Notes: a model not told the origin generated them from the sequence alone. Positions 1-8,637 are shown, counted from the stretch's first letter. The stretch is DNA of 9,068 nt from Paracoccaceae bacterium (GCA_007134805.1 SLKB01000261.1:1-9068); one strand, 5' to 3'. Numbers and translations: made by a program.

Positions 1-24
1 GAATGAGCCACCCCACGCCCCCCA

Positions 25-44
25 GATGCCAAAGGACAGGCATC
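25..44 (+). repeat. Small inverted repeat in the leader before bchL
   Basis: GATGCC at 25-30 and GGCATC at 39-44 are perfect reverse complements around an 8-base loop. They lie in the 70-base stretch before bchL. The first six bases of the window, GAATGA, could be the last codon and stop of an upstream gene; bchH usually precedes bchL in this cluster, but six bases cannot prove it. No T-run follows the stem, so a terminator is unlikely. It could be an mRNA processing or stability hairpin, or chance. The rest of 1-70 holds only the bchL ribosome binding site, AAGGGA at about 57-62. Confidence 0.3.
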
Positions 45-49
45 GCTGA

Positions 50-966
<917 letters not shown>

Positions 967-967
<1 letters not shown>

Positions 968-1641
968 TGCGCGACCTCGCCCCCTCCACGAGTTATGACG
1001 CAACCCGCGCCCGGGTCGCCGGCTATTTCGACGGCACGGCCACGCGCGTGTGGGAGCGGCTGACCTCGGACGCGCCGGTCTCACGCATTCGCCAGACCGT
1101 GCGCGAGGGGCGCGATGAGATGCGCGCGCTGATGCTCGGGCAGCTGCCGGCCGATCTGCAGGGCGCGCGGGTGCTCGATGCCGGCTGCGGCACGGGTGCC
1201 GCAGCGGCGGTGCTGGCCGCGCGCGGTGCGGATGTGACCGCGATCGACATCTCGCCAAAGCTCATCGACATCGCGCGCGCGCGCCTGCCCGCCGGGCTTT
1301 CTGGGCGGGTGGCGTTTCGCGCCGGCGACATGCTCGATGCAGGGCTGGGGCAGTTCGATCATGTGATCGCGATGGACAGTCTGATCTATTACGGCCGCGC
1401 GGATCTGGAAGCCGCGCTCGACGGGATGCGCGCGCGCGCGAGGCAGGTCGTCTTCACACTCGCCCCGCGCACTGCCTTGCTGATGGGCATGTGGCATGCC
1501 GGGCGGCTCTTTCCGCGCGCGGACCGCTCGCCCACGATGGTGCCGCATGATTGGCGCCGGCTGGATGTGCCCGGGCTCGCCCGTATCGGGCGCGTCGCGC
1601 GGGGATTCTACATTTCCGAATGTCTACAGGTGGGGTCATGA
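967..1641 (+). CDS. bchM: BchM, Mg-protoporphyrin IX O-methyltransferase
   Basis: BchM transfers a methyl group from S-adenosylmethionine to the C13 propionate of Mg-protoporphyrin IX, giving the monomethyl ester used by the cyclase AcsF. The 224-residue protein is a class I SAM methyltransferase. Motif I is VLDAGCGTG at residues 69-77, the acidic residue at the end of strand 2 is D94 (TAIDIS), and GDMLD at 120-124 and FDHVIAMDSLIYY at 130-142 complete the core. The N-terminal SYDATRARVAGYFDGTATRVWERLTSD region (9-35) is typical of BchM/ChlM. I use the ATG at 967, one base overlapping the bchL stop; a TTG one codon upstream at 964 is possible but less likely. No strong Shine-Dalgarno is seen, which fits coupling to bchL. 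The 3' end overlaps lhaA by four bases. Alternating GC runs near 1270-1285 and 1430-1440 reflect Ala/Arg codons. Confidence 0.96.
1628..1635 (+). promoter_or_regulatory. Ribosome binding site that decides the lhaA start
   Basis: AGGTGGGG lies just before the ATG at 1638. The lhaA frame stays open upstream to an ATG at 1551 and has another ATG at 1620. This purine-rich site and the ATGA overlap with the bchM stop favour 1638, giving a protein that begins MIIPKSTFRQ. Confidence 0.5.
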
Positions 1642-3074
1642 TCATCCCGAAATCCACATTCCGCCAGTTGGGCATGAAATGGTTGCCCTTCGCCGATGCG
1701 GCCTCGGAGGGCTTGCCGCTGAGCCAGATCCTGCGGTTGAGCCTGTTTCAGGTCTCGGTCGGGATCGCGACAGTACTGCTGCTGGGTACGCTCAACCGCG
1801 TGATGATTGTGGAGTTGTCGCTCGCGGCAAGCCTTGTTGCAGTGATGATCGCGCTTCCGGTGCTGATCGCGCCTTTCCGTGCCGTACTTGGCTTCCGTTC
1901 GGACACGCACCGCTCAGCCATCGGCTGGAAGCGCGTCCCCTATCTGTGGTTCGGCTCGCTGTGGCAATTCGGCGGGCTTGCGGTGATGCCCTTCGCGCTG
2001 ATCGTGCTGTCGGGCGACAATGTGCATGACGTCCCCTTCGCGGGCGAGGTCCTGGCGGCGCTTGCGTTTCTGATGACCGGGCTCGGGCTGCACATGACCC
2101 AGACTGCGGGCATCGCCCTGGCCGCCGACCGCGCCGATAACGAAACACGGCCGCGTGTTGTGGCACTTCTTTATGTGACTTTCCTTGCGGGCATGGCGAT
2201 CTCGGCGCTGGTTGTCGGCTTCCTGCTGCGCGATTTCTCGGAATTGCAACTGATCCGTGTGGTGCAGGGCTGTGCCGTTGCCACCCTGGTGCTGAACCTG
2301 ATCGCCCTCTGGAAACAGGAAAAGGTCCGCCCCATGAGCCGCGAGGAGCGTGAGGCCCCGCGTCCGGAATTCCGCGAAGCGTGGCGCGACTACCTCAGCG
2401 GTGGGCAGGCCGGGCGCTTGCTGGCCGTGGTCTTCGTGGGCGGTCTGGCGTTCAACATGCAGGATGTGTTGCTCGAGCCGTATGGCGGGCAGGTTTTGGG
2501 TCTGTCGGTCGCCGCAACGACCACGCTGACCGCTGTCTGGGCGTGCGGCGCGCTCCTGGGCTTCTGGCTCGCCGCGCGCTGGCTGGCAGGCGGCATCGAC
2601 CAGTTCCGCATGGCCGCGCGCGGCATCCTCATCGGCATATTTGCCTTTGCGGCAGTTATCTTTGCCGGGCCGCTCCAGTCGGCGGGCCTCTTCTTCGCCG
2701 GCGCCTGTGGCATCGGCCTGGGCATGGGGCTCTTTGCTGTGGCCACGCTGACGGCTGCAATGGAGATGCCGCGCAGGGGCATCGTCGGCGGCGGGCTCGC
2801 GCTCGGGGCTTGGGGTGCGGCGCAGGCGAGCGCGGCAGGCCTTGCAGTGGCCCTGGGCGGCGGCATCCGCGACGCCGTGCAGGCGCTGGCCGCTGCCGGG
2901 CATCTCGGCCCCGGCCTGATGACGCCCGATGTTGGCTATTCGGTGGTCTACCACATCGAGATCGGGCTTCTCTTCCTGACGCTCGTCATTCTGGGCCCGC
3001 TGGTGCGCACCCGGATCATTGACGAGCCTGCTCCACGCAACTCCCGGATCGGCCTTGCCGATTTCCCAACCTGA
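1638..3074 (+). CDS. lhaA: LhaA, LH1 assembly protein of the PucC (BCH2) family
   Basis: LhaA is an inner-membrane protein needed for assembly of light-harvesting complex 1 around the reaction centre; in Rhodobacter capsulatus it was first called ORF F1696. It belongs to the PucC/BCH2 branch of the major facilitator fold. From the start at 1638 it has 478 residues and about twelve hydrophobic segments. The first is near 34-57, followed by the family loop GFRSDTHRSAIGWKRVPY at 85-102. The second half begins after a charged linker (227-258) and carries the conserved QDVLLEPYGGQVLGLSV at 275-291. The extreme C-terminus is polar. It overlaps bchM by four bases and is 18 bases from puhA. PucC itself is normally in the puc operon, so position between bchM and puhA favours LhaA. 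In R. capsulatus a puhA promoter is reported within this gene; I could not pick one out here. Confidence 0.94.
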   Translation: MIIPKSTFRQLGMKWLPFADAASEGLPLSQILRLSLFQVSVGIATVLLLGTLNRVMIVELSLAASLVAVMIALPVLIAPFRAVLGFRSDTHRSAIGWKRVPYLWFGSLWQFGGLAVMPFALIVLSGDNVHDVPFAGEVLAALAFLMTGLGLHMTQTAGIALAADRADNETRPRVVALLYVTFLAGMAISALVVGFLLRDFSELQLIRVVQGCAVATLVLNLIALWKQEKVRPMSREEREAPRPEFREAWRDYLSGGQAGRLLAVVFVGGLAFNMQDVLLEPYGGQVLGLSVAATTTLTAVWACGALLGFWLAARWLAGGIDQFRMAARGILIGIFAFAAVIFAGPLQSAGLFFAGACGIGLGMGLFAVATLTAAMEMPRRGIVGGGLALGAWGAAQASAAGLAVALGGGIRDAVQALAAAGHLGPGLMTPDVGYSVVYHIEIGLLFLTLVILGPLVRTRIIDEPAPRNSRIGLADFPT

Positions 3075-3092
3075 CCTCACGGAGGACGACTC

Positions 3093-3896
3093 ATGGATAC
3101 CCCATTCGGATGGATATTCTTCGGCAATTTCGACCTGGCGTTGATCTCGCTCTATCTTTTCTGGCTCTTCTTCGCTGGGCTGATCTACTACATCCAGCGC
3201 GAGAACATGCGCGAGGGCTACCCGCTTGAAAACGAGGATGGAAGCCCGGCCAGTTCGCTGCTGTCGGTGCCCGAGCCCAAGACCTTCAAGCTCGCCAATG
3301 ACCTTGGCGAAAGGCAGGCCCCCGATGGCGTACGCGAGACGCGCGAGCTGGCGCTAGCGCGCACTGCAGTGAATGGCGGCTTCCCCTTCGCCCCCACGGG
3401 CGATCCGATGAAGGACGGCGTCGGGCCTGCCTCCTATGCGATGCGCCAGGACGCGCCGGAACTCGACGGCCATGGCCATCCCAAGCTGCAGCCGATGGCC
3501 AAGGTCGGCGATTTCGCCGTGGCCGCCGGGCGCGACCCGCGCGGGCTGCCGGTCATGGGCCATGACCAGAAGAGCCCTGGCAAAATCAGCGACATGTGGG
3601 TCGATGTGCCTGAACAGCTTGTCCGCTACCTCGAGATCACGCTCGACGATGGGTCAAAGCGCCTGCTGCCGATGACGCTTGCCAAGATCAAGGCCGACCG
3701 GGTGGTCGTGGGCTCGATCGATGCGGCGTCCTTCGCAGGGGTCCCAACGATCAAGTCGGACGGGCAGGTCACCAAGCTCGAGGAAGACAAGATTTCAGCC
3801 TATTACGCGGCCGGATACCTCTATCGTACCGAAACCCGCGTGACCTCGGCCAGCAAGCTGCGCATCCTCGCGGACGAGTTGAACAAGCCGGCCTGA
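3093..3896 (+). CDS. puhA: PuhA, photosynthetic reaction centre H subunit
   Basis: PuhA caps the cytoplasmic face of the L/M core, stabilises it and guides protons to the secondary quinone. The 267-residue protein has a short periplasmic N-terminus (MDTPFGWIFFGNFD), one membrane helix at about 13-34, then RENMREGYPLE at 36-46 and a large cytoplasmic domain. The proton-path glutamate, E173 in R. sphaeroides numbering, matches E174 in DVPEQLVRYLE. The C-terminal block FAGVPTIKSDGQVT...EEDKISAYYAAGYLY (about 214-244) is also typical. Beyond the usual end the protein continues with about 20 charged residues (RTETRVTSASKLRILADELNKPA), a little longer than the R. sphaeroides form as I remember it. 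A strong site, GGAGGA at 3081-3086, lies six bases before the ATG. The gene sits between lhaA and puhB, as in Rhodobacter. Confidence 0.97.
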   Translation: MDTPFGWIFFGNFDLALISLYLFWLFFAGLIYYIQRENMREGYPLENEDGSPASSLLSVPEPKTFKLANDLGERQAPDGVRETRELALARTAVNGGFPFAPTGDPMKDGVGPASYAMRQDAPELDGHGHPKLQPMAKVGDFAVAAGRDPRGLPVMGHDQKSPGKISDMWVDVPEQLVRYLEITLDDGSKRLLPMTLAKIKADRVVVGSIDAASFAGVPTIKSDGQVTKLEEDKISAYYAAGYLYRTETRVTSASKLRILADELNKPA

Positions 3897-3931
3897 ACGA
3901 GACCGCTTGGATAAAAAAAGGGAACCGGACC

Positions 3932-4573
3932 ATGTCACATGATGATTTCGCCTTCGAGCCAGTGAAGGGCCTGCCGGAGCGGCCGCCAGAGCATGAAAAG
4001 ATCCTCTGGCAGGGCCGGCCCGACACTTGGGCGCTGGCCAATGAGGCCTACAAGCTGCGCTGGATCAACCTCTATTTCGCGCTGATCGTGCTCTGGCGCG
4101 CGTCTGTGGGAGCGATCGACGCCGGGCTCTCGGGCGCCATCGCCTTCGGTCTGCCCTATGCGATCCTATGGGGGCTTGGCGCGGCAGTCGTGCTGCTGCT
4201 TGCTCTCGTGCAGGCGCGCACGACAGTCTACACGATCACAACGGCGCGTGTGGCCATGCGCATCGGGGCAGCGCTGACCGTGACGCTCAACCTGCCCTTC
4301 CGCCAGATCGCCAATGCCGATCTCTCGCTGGGCCGGCGCGGCACCGGAAGCATCGCGCTCGAAACGCTGGGCGAGACCAAGTTCTCCTACCTGATCCTCT
4401 GGCCGCATTGCCGCCCCGGCCATGTCCGCGTGACCAAGCCTGCGCTGCGCTGCATACCGGATGCGGCGGGCGTTGCGCGGGTCCTCGCCGATGCAGCCGA
4501 GACGCTCGTATCCCAGCCTGTTGTCACCCGCCAGACGCCTGCACAAGCAGGCGATCTGGTCGCCGCTGAATGA
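3932..4573 (+). CDS. puhB: PuhB, reaction-centre assembly membrane protein
   Basis: PuhB is an inner-membrane factor that promotes reaction-centre assembly and, indirectly, LH1 formation in Rhodobacter. The 213-residue protein has a soluble N-terminus with the family motif HEKILWQGRPD (21-31), hydrophobic segments at about 44-62 and 70-94, and then a PH-like (DUF304-type) domain starting TTVYTITTARVAMRIG at 97-112. The LPFRQIANADLS segment (121-132) and FSYLILWPHCRPGHVR (151-166) are typical of the family. A weak ribosome site (AGGGA at 3919-3923) lies in an A-rich leader, 35 bases after the puhA stop. The stop overlaps the puhC frame by four bases. No catalytic residues are expected, and the assembly role is taken from homologues. 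Confidence 0.93.
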   Translation: MSHDDFAFEPVKGLPERPPEHEKILWQGRPDTWALANEAYKLRWINLYFALIVLWRASVGAIDAGLSGAIAFGLPYAILWGLGAAVVLLLALVQARTTVYTITTARVAMRIGAALTVTLNLPFRQIANADLSLGRRGTGSIALETLGETKFSYLILWPHCRPGHVRVTKPALRCIPDAAGVARVLADAAETLVSQPVVTRQTPAQAGDLVAAE

Positions 4574-5058
4574 GGCCTGCCATGACCGCAACCCAGGAAC
4601 CCCCGTTCAAACCCGGCTTCAAGCGCCGCGATCAGAATGACATGATCCCGCCAGCGCTCGTGCGTGCGATGTTCGGGCTAGCAGCCGCATCGCTGATCCT
4701 GGTGGCCTATGCGAGCCTCACCGGGCGCGAACGTGTGGCGATCCCGACACCTGCCCCCATCGTGCAGGAATGGACGATCCGGCTCGTCGGCCATGACGCT
4801 CAGGCGGTGACCGTCCTCGATGCTGAGGGCGCGCTTCTGGCTGACATGCCGCATGGCGGGTTTGTCACAGTGATCCAGAATGGGCTCGAGACGATGCGCC
4901 GGCGCCACGGGATCGACCCGACGCTGCCACTGCGCATCGTGCAGTTCGAGAACGGCCGACTTGCCGCGATCGATCCGCTCACCGATTTCCGCGTCGAACT
5001 GACAGTGTTCGGCTCTGATAACCAGGCCGCGTTCGAACGGCTGCTGATGACGGACTGA
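4570..5058 (+). CDS. puhC: PuhC, photosynthetic complex assembly protein
   Basis: PuhC is a membrane-anchored protein required for normal LH1-reaction-centre assembly in Rhodobacter. The protein has a polar cytoplasmic N-terminus (about 27 residues), one membrane helix at about 29-50 (LVRAMFGLAAASLILVAYASL) and a beta-rich, probably periplasmic domain. Within that domain, EWTIRLVGHDAQAVTVLDAEG (67-87), LADMPHGGFVTVIQNGLETMRRRHG (90-114) and LRIVQFENGRLAAIDP (121-136) resemble the family. The start is uncertain. ATG 4570 overlaps the puhB stop (ATGA) and gives 162 residues. ATG 4582 gives 158 residues (MTATQEPPF) and has GAGG at 4572-4575 at a suitable spacing. Both are coupled to puhB. Confidence 0.9.
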   Translation: MRPAMTATQEPPFKPGFKRRDQNDMIPPALVRAMFGLAAASLILVAYASLTGRERVAIPTPAPIVQEWTIRLVGHDAQAVTVLDAEGALLADMPHGGFVTVIQNGLETMRRRHGIDPTLPLRIVQFENGRLAAIDPLTDFRVELTVFGSDNQAAFERLLMTD

Positions 5059-5103
5059 CGGCCAACGTCAGACGAGACGACCAAAAAAACAAAGGGGAAT
5101 GAA

Positions 5104-5400
5104 ATGTCACTGTTTACGAGAAAGATCGACAAGGTGCCCTGCACTGTCGAAGTGAGCCACCGCTTCGAAGCGCTGCACGCGCATGTGCGGTTCAATGATG
5201 GCTCGGTCGTGCATCCGGGCGACGAGGTGCAGGTTGAGGGCCCGCCAGTGCTGGCCGCCTGGGGCGAGGTCATAACCGAGGACCGCGTCGCCACCATCAC
5301 CCGCGCCAATGCTCTGGAGCGGCTCTGGACGCGCATGACAGGCGATTTCGAATTCATGGAACTCTGTGAATTCTCTTTCTCAGAGGAGATGAGCGTATGA
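5104..5400 (+). CDS. bciE: Probable BciE, accessory subunit of the oxygen-dependent cyclase
   Basis: This 98-residue soluble protein has no signal peptide or membrane segment. In alphaproteobacteria a small protein encoded beside acsF, BciE, was reported as required for the activity of the oxygen-dependent Mg-protoporphyrin monomethyl ester cyclase. Size, position and coupling to acsF fit that protein well. The sequence starts [19 protein letters not shown], runs through an alternating hydrophobic/charged, probably beta-rich part (11-66), then a likely helix (ALERLWTRM, 70-78) and an acidic, aromatic tail ([15 protein letters not shown], 81-95). I see no cofactor motif; C13 and C88 are the only cysteines. 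AGGGGA at 5093-5098 precedes the ATG in an A-rich leader. The stop overlaps acsF by four bases, which would fix the ratio of the two proteins. The name rests on context and resemblance, not on an alignment. Confidence 0.78.
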   Translation: MSLFTRKIDKVPCTVEVSHRFEALHAHVRFNDGSVVHPGDEVQVEGPPVLAAWGEVITEDRVATITRANALERLWTRMTGDFEFMELCEFSFSEEMSV

Positions 5401-6491
5401 ACGTGCATGCCACAACCCATGACGAACTGCGCGCAGAAATGGGCGACAAGTTCGACACCACTGCAATGGCCACGGAAACCACGCTTCTGCAGCCGCGCTT
5501 CTACACGACCGATTTCGACGAGATGGACCGCATCGATGTGAGCCCTGTGCGCGAAGAGTGGGATACGCTGATCGCGCAGATGAAATCGGACCCCAACAAG
5601 GGCCATTTCAAGAAGAATGCCGATTGGGACAAGATCGACTGGGAAGGGATGGAGCCGGGCCTCAAGCGCGAGTTCATCGACTTTCTGGTCAGTTCCTGCA
5701 CGGCTGAATTCTCGGGCTGCGTGCTCTACAAGGAAATGAAGCGCCGCGGCAAGAACCCCGACATCTGCGAGTTGTTCAGCTACATGTCGCGTGACGAGGC
5801 CCGGCATGCAGGCTTCATCAATGACGCGCTGCGCGAGGCAGGCGTGGCAGTGAATCTGGGCTTCCTGACCAAGGCCAAGAAATACACCTATTTCCGGCCC
5901 AAATTCATCTACTACGCCACATACCTTTCCGAGAAGATCGGCTACGCCCGTTACATCACCATCTACCGCCATCTCGAGGCGAACCCCGACAAGCGCTTCC
6001 ATCCGATCTTCAAGTGGTTCAGGGAATGGTGCAATGACGAGTTCAGCCATGGCGAGGCCTTCGCGCTGCTGATGCGCACCGACCCGAAGCTGACTGAAAG
6101 CTTCGTCAACAAGCTCTGGATCCGGTTCTTCCTCACGGCCGTTTTCGCCACGATGTATGTGCGTGACCATGCACGCCCCGAATTCCACAAGGCGCTCGGC
6201 GTGGATATCGACTGGTATGACCAGGAGGTCTTCCGCAAGACAAGCGAGATCTCGAAACAGGTCTTCCCGATGGAGCTGGATCTCGACCACCCTGCATGGC
6301 TGCCGACCCTGAAGCGGATCGAGTCGGCCTTCCGCAAGATGGAAGAGGCCGAGAAGGCGGGTGGGCTTGGCGGTCGGCTGTCGAAACTCGCCGCAACGGC
6401 GCAGGCGGGGCTCGGCTTTGCCCGGCTCTATCTGATCCCGGTGAAGAAAAGTACGCCCCCCGCCTCGGTGCGACTGGAACCTGCCTATTGA
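5397..6491 (+). CDS. acsF: AcsF, oxygen-dependent Mg-protoporphyrin IX monomethyl ester cyclase
   Basis: AcsF is the di-iron oxygenase that forms the isocyclic ring E, turning Mg-protoporphyrin IX monomethyl ester into divinyl-protochlorophyllide with O2. The 364-residue protein has the family's usual length. Iron-ligand candidates are E104 (CTAEFSG), E134 and H137 in DEARH (133-137), E179 in [11 protein letters not shown], and E215 and H218 in NDEFSHGE (213-220). The N-terminal [18 protein letters not shown] (27-44) is a family signature. GAGGAG at 5383-5388, inside the end of bciE, lies eight bases before the ATG. The preceding small gene is its probable partner. The enzyme works only when oxygen is present; no bchE, the anaerobic alternative, lies in this window. 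A 28-base palindrome follows the stop closely. Confidence 0.97.
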   Translation: MNVHATTHDELRAEMGDKFDTTAMATETTLLQPRFYTTDFDEMDRIDVSPVREEWDTLIAQMKSDPNKGHFKKNADWDKIDWEGMEPGLKREFIDFLVSSCTAEFSGCVLYKEMKRRGKNPDICELFSYMSRDEARHAGFINDALREAGVAVNLGFLTKAKKYTYFRPKFIYYATYLSEKIGYARYITIYRHLEANPDKRFHPIFKWFREWCNDEFSHGEAFALLMRTDPKLTESFVNKLWIRFFLTAVFATMYVRDHARPEFHKALGVDIDWYDQEVFRKTSEISKQVFPMELDLDHPAWLPTLKRIESAFRKMEEAEKAGGLGGRLSKLAATAQAGLGFARLYLIPVKKSTPPASVRLEPAY

Positions 6492-6497
6492 TCCGCC

Positions 6498-6525
6498 ACC
6501 GTGCCGGGCGCGCGCCCGGCACGGT
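6498..6525 (+). terminator. Perfect 28-base palindrome between acsF and puhE, possible terminator
   Basis: The half ACCGTGCCGGGCGC (6498-6511) is followed at once by its exact reverse complement (6512-6525). In RNA this could form a stem of about 12 base pairs with a 4-base loop, very GC-rich. It starts seven bases after the acsF stop and is followed by TCTTCCTGT, a weak pyrimidine stretch, not a clean U-run. It may attenuate or terminate transcription after acsF, or stabilise the 3' end of the upstream message. A dimeric regulator site is also possible, but the GC-only centre suits RNA better. It fills nearly half of the 67-base gap. Confidence 0.55.
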
Positions 6526-6558
6526 CTTCCTGTCCGCCTGACCTGACGGAGACGCCTG

Positions 6559-7368
6559 ATGTTTGAAACCCCCTGGATCGCAGCCCTTGCCGCGCTCTTC
6601 CTGTGGTGGTTCGCGACAGGGATCCTGCTATGGCGGGTCCATGCCGCCGATCGCGGCGGGCAGGATCAGCATATCTGGTCCGTGATCCTCTCGCTGCCGG
6701 TCTTCGCGGCCGGGGTTCTCGGTGTCAACGCAACCCTGATGGATGCAAGCCCGCAAGCCGTGTGGTTCGCCTTCCTGTCGGCGCTGGCGCTCTGGGGCTG
6801 GGCAGAGCTCGCCTTCCTGTCGGGCATCATCACGGGCCCCAACACGCGGCCCTGCCCTGGCGGCCTGAGCGGCGCAGAGCGGTTCCGCGCCGCCTTCGGC
6901 ACCATCGCGTTTCATGAAGTGCTGCTGGCCGCGATTCTCATAGCGCTCGCGCTGGCCACGATCGGCGCCGCGAATCCATTCGCCTTCTGGACCTTCCTTG
7001 TCCTCTTTGGGGCGCGGATTTCGGCCAAGCTGAACCTGTATCTCGGTGTGCCCCGCATAAACACCGATTTCCTGCCCCGCCCGCTGGCACATCTGGCAAG
7101 CTACTTCCGCCAGGGGCCCGTGAGCGGCTTCTTCCCGCTGTCGGTCACGCTGCTCGCGCTGGCGGTCGGCTGCTTTCTGGAGCGGCTCTGGCGGGCACAT
7201 CAGGCCGCAGATGCAGGGGCCATCATCGGATTCACGCTGCTCACCATGCTCACCGCGCTCGCGCTTCTGGAACATTGGTTCATGGTCTGGCGCGTGCGCG
7301 ACGACAAGCTCTGGCGCTGGGCCCTGCCGGCGCCGGCCATCACGAAACAAAAAACCGAACTGAACTGA
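6559..7368 (+). CDS. puhE: PuhE, photosynthetic complex assembly protein 2
   Basis: PuhE is an integral inner-membrane protein linked to reaction-centre and bacteriochlorophyll levels in Rhodobacter; its biochemical role is unclear. The 269-residue protein is hydrophobic throughout, with about seven probable membrane segments, near 7-27, 40-58, 68-90, 117-135, 139-156, 190-206 and 222-243. The most distinctive stretch is the loop [19 protein letters not shown] (152-170) continuing to [11 protein letters not shown] (173-183), characteristic of the family (photosynthetic complex assembly protein 2). The ATG at 6559 is preceded by ACGGAGAC, with GGAGA at 6548-6552. The stop is 14 bases before hemA, so the two are likely cotranscribed. 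The leader is nearly the same as that of puhA. Confidence 0.92.
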   Translation: MFETPWIAALAALFLWWFATGILLWRVHAADRGGQDQHIWSVILSLPVFAAGVLGVNATLMDASPQAVWFAFLSALALWGWAELAFLSGIITGPNTRPCPGGLSGAERFRAAFGTIAFHEVLLAAILIALALATIGAANPFAFWTFLVLFGARISAKLNLYLGVPRINTDFLPRPLAHLASYFRQGPVSGFFPLSVTLLALAVGCFLERLWRAHQAADAGAIIGFTLLTMLTALALLEHWFMVWRVRDDKLWRWALPAPAITKQKTELN

Positions 7369-7371
7369 CCG

Positions 7372-7377
7372 AGGGGA
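7372..7377 (+). promoter_or_regulatory. Ribosome binding site that decides the hemA start
   Basis: AGGGGA lies five bases before the ATG at 7383. The hemA frame is open further upstream, to an ATG at 7275 inside puhE, but the added 36 residues do not look like ALA synthase. The protein from 7383 begins [14 protein letters not shown], as expected for the family. Confidence 0.7.
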
Positions 7378-7382
7378 TCCCA

Positions 7383-8594
7383 ATGGACTTTGACACCCAT
7401 TTCCAGGCAGCGCTCGACACGCTCAAGGCCGAAGGCAATTACCGCATCTTTGCCGAGGTCGAACGCCAATGCGGCGCCTTCCCGAAGGTCAAGCATTTCA
7501 ATGGCCCCGAGGTGCAGGAGGTCACGGTTTGGTGCTCGAACGATTATCTCGGCATGGGCCACAAGGCCGAAGTGATCGAGACCATGGTCGATGCCGTCAC
7601 CAAATGCGGCACCGGGGCGGGCGGCACCCGCAATATTTCCGGCAACAACTACCTGCACAGGATTCTCGAAGAAGAACTGGCTGATCTGCATCGCAAGGAG
7701 GCCGCGCTTCTGTTCACCTCGGGCTATGTGTCGAACTGGGCCGCTCTTTCCACCCTTGGCGCGCGTATCCCGAATGCGGTGATCCTGTCGGATGAGAAGA
7801 ACCATGCCAGCATGATCGAGGGGATCCGCCATTCCCGCGCCGACAAGGTGCTCTGGAAACATAATGACTGGCGCGATCTGGACCGCAAGCTGAAGGCCGT
7901 GGGCGACCGGCCCAAGATCGTGGCCTTCGAGTCGGTCTATTCCATGGATGGCGATATCTGCCCGATGCGCGAGATCGTCGAGGTGGCCGAGGCGCATGGC
8001 GCGATGACCTATCTCGACGAAGTCCACGCGGTCGGCATGTATGGCCCGCGCGGCGGCGGGATCTCGGAAGAGCGTGGCCTTGCCGATCGGATCACGCTGA
8101 TCGAGGGGACGCTCGGCAAGGCCTACGGGGTGATGGGCGGCTATATCACGGGCAGCCACGCGCTGTGCGACTTCATCCGCTCCTTTGCCTCGGGCTTCAT
8201 CTTCACCACGGCCCTGCCCCCCGCGGTTGCCGCAGCGGCCACAGCCTCGATCCGGCATCTGAAATGCTCGCAGATCGAACGCGCGGCCCAGCGCCAGCGG
8301 GTCGCGCGGTTGCGCGCGGCGCTCGATGCCCAGGGTATCCCGCATATGGACAACGAGAGCCATATTATCCCGGTGATGATCGGCGATCCGGTCAAATGCC
8401 GCATGATCTCGGACATCCTGATGCGGGACTGGGGCATCTATGTGCAACCTATCAACTACCCGACAGTGCCCAAGGGCACCGAGCGGTTGCGCATCACCCC
8501 CGGACCACTGCATTCGGACGCCGATATCGACCATCTGGTACAGGCGCTGAGCCATTTGTGGAAGCAATGCGCAATCGCCCACGCGGTCGCCTGA
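7383..8594 (+). CDS. hemA: HemA, 5-aminolevulinate synthase
   Basis: HemA condenses glycine with succinyl-CoA to make 5-aminolevulinate, the first committed tetrapyrrole precursor in alphaproteobacteria (C4 route). It is a cytoplasmic, PLP-dependent homodimer of fold type I. From 7383 it has 403 residues, the normal length. Visible motifs are [10 protein letters not shown] (51-60), the glycine-rich [14 protein letters not shown] (76-89), H141 in DEKNHASM, D212 and H215 in [12 protein letters not shown] (210-221), and the PLP lysine K246 in [14 protein letters not shown] (241-254). The C-terminal part has [19 protein letters not shown] (357-375). It lacks the N-terminal heme-regulatory CP motifs of animal enzymes. 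The family also contains KBL and BioF, but [13 protein letters not shown] and the match along the whole length favour ALA synthase. It follows puhE by 14 bases and shows no clear promoter of its own; rhodobacters often carry a second isozyme, hemT, elsewhere. Confidence 0.97.
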   Translation: MDFDTHFQAALDTLKAEGNYRIFAEVERQCGAFPKVKHFNGPEVQEVTVWCSNDYLGMGHKAEVIETMVDAVTKCGTGAGGTRNISGNNYLHRILEEELADLHRKEAALLFTSGYVSNWAALSTLGARIPNAVILSDEKNHASMIEGIRHSRADKVLWKHNDWRDLDRKLKAVGDRPKIVAFESVYSMDGDICPMREIVEVAEAHGAMTYLDEVHAVGMYGPRGGGISEERGLADRITLIEGTLGKAYGVMGGYITGSHALCDFIRSFASGFIFTTALPPAVAAAATASIRHLKCSQIERAAQRQRVARLRAALDAQGIPHMDNESHIIPVMIGDPVKCRMISDILMRDWGIYVQPINYPTVPKGTERLRITPGPLHSDADIDHLVQALSHLWKQCAIAHAVA

Positions 8595-8637
8595 GCGCAC
8601 CATCTCGGGATCTGTCGATTGAGCGGGGCGCGCGGCC

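Noticed and set aside
1268..1445. Alternating GC runs in bchM as regulatory or Z-DNA elements
   Set aside because: They encode Ala/Arg-rich parts of BchM in the normal frame and fit the codon use of the gene.
1551..1637. Longer lhaA start at 1551 or 1620
   Set aside because: The added residues (MAPAGCARARPYRARR...) are a frame-shifted reading of bchM. The ATGA overlap at 1638 with AGGTGGGG before it is the better start.
1914..3080. Long open frame on the - strand (388 codons) opposite lhaA
   Set aside because: It lies antisense to a clearly recognised membrane protein. Its translation is rich in Arg, His, Gln and Gly with no family motif, as expected for the antisense shadow of a GC-rich gene.
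3884..3909. CAAGC...GCTTG inverted repeat at the puhA stop as a terminator
   Set aside because: The stem is only five base pairs with a 16-base loop, and it is followed by an A-run, not a T-run, on the coding strand.
4800..6290. Long open frame on the - strand (496 codons) opposite puhC, bciE and acsF
   Set aside because: It runs antisense across three real genes and their gaps, with no recognisable domain and no plausible ribosome site noted. The real genes carry clear family motifs.
7044..7064. Possible PpsR/CrtJ site (TGT...ACA) inside puhE
   Set aside because: The spacing is 11 bases instead of 12, and it lies in the most conserved protein-coding stretch of puhE, which explains the sequence.
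7275..7382. Longer hemA start at 7275, inside puhE
   Set aside because: The extra 36 residues are Arg/Ala/Gly-rich and unlike ALA synthase. The ATG at 7383 has a good ribosome site and the usual N-terminus.
7200..8603. Long open frame on the - strand (467 codons) opposite puhE and hemA
   Set aside because: It mirrors the hemA codons exactly in frame, so its length follows from hemA codon use. No family resemblance is visible.
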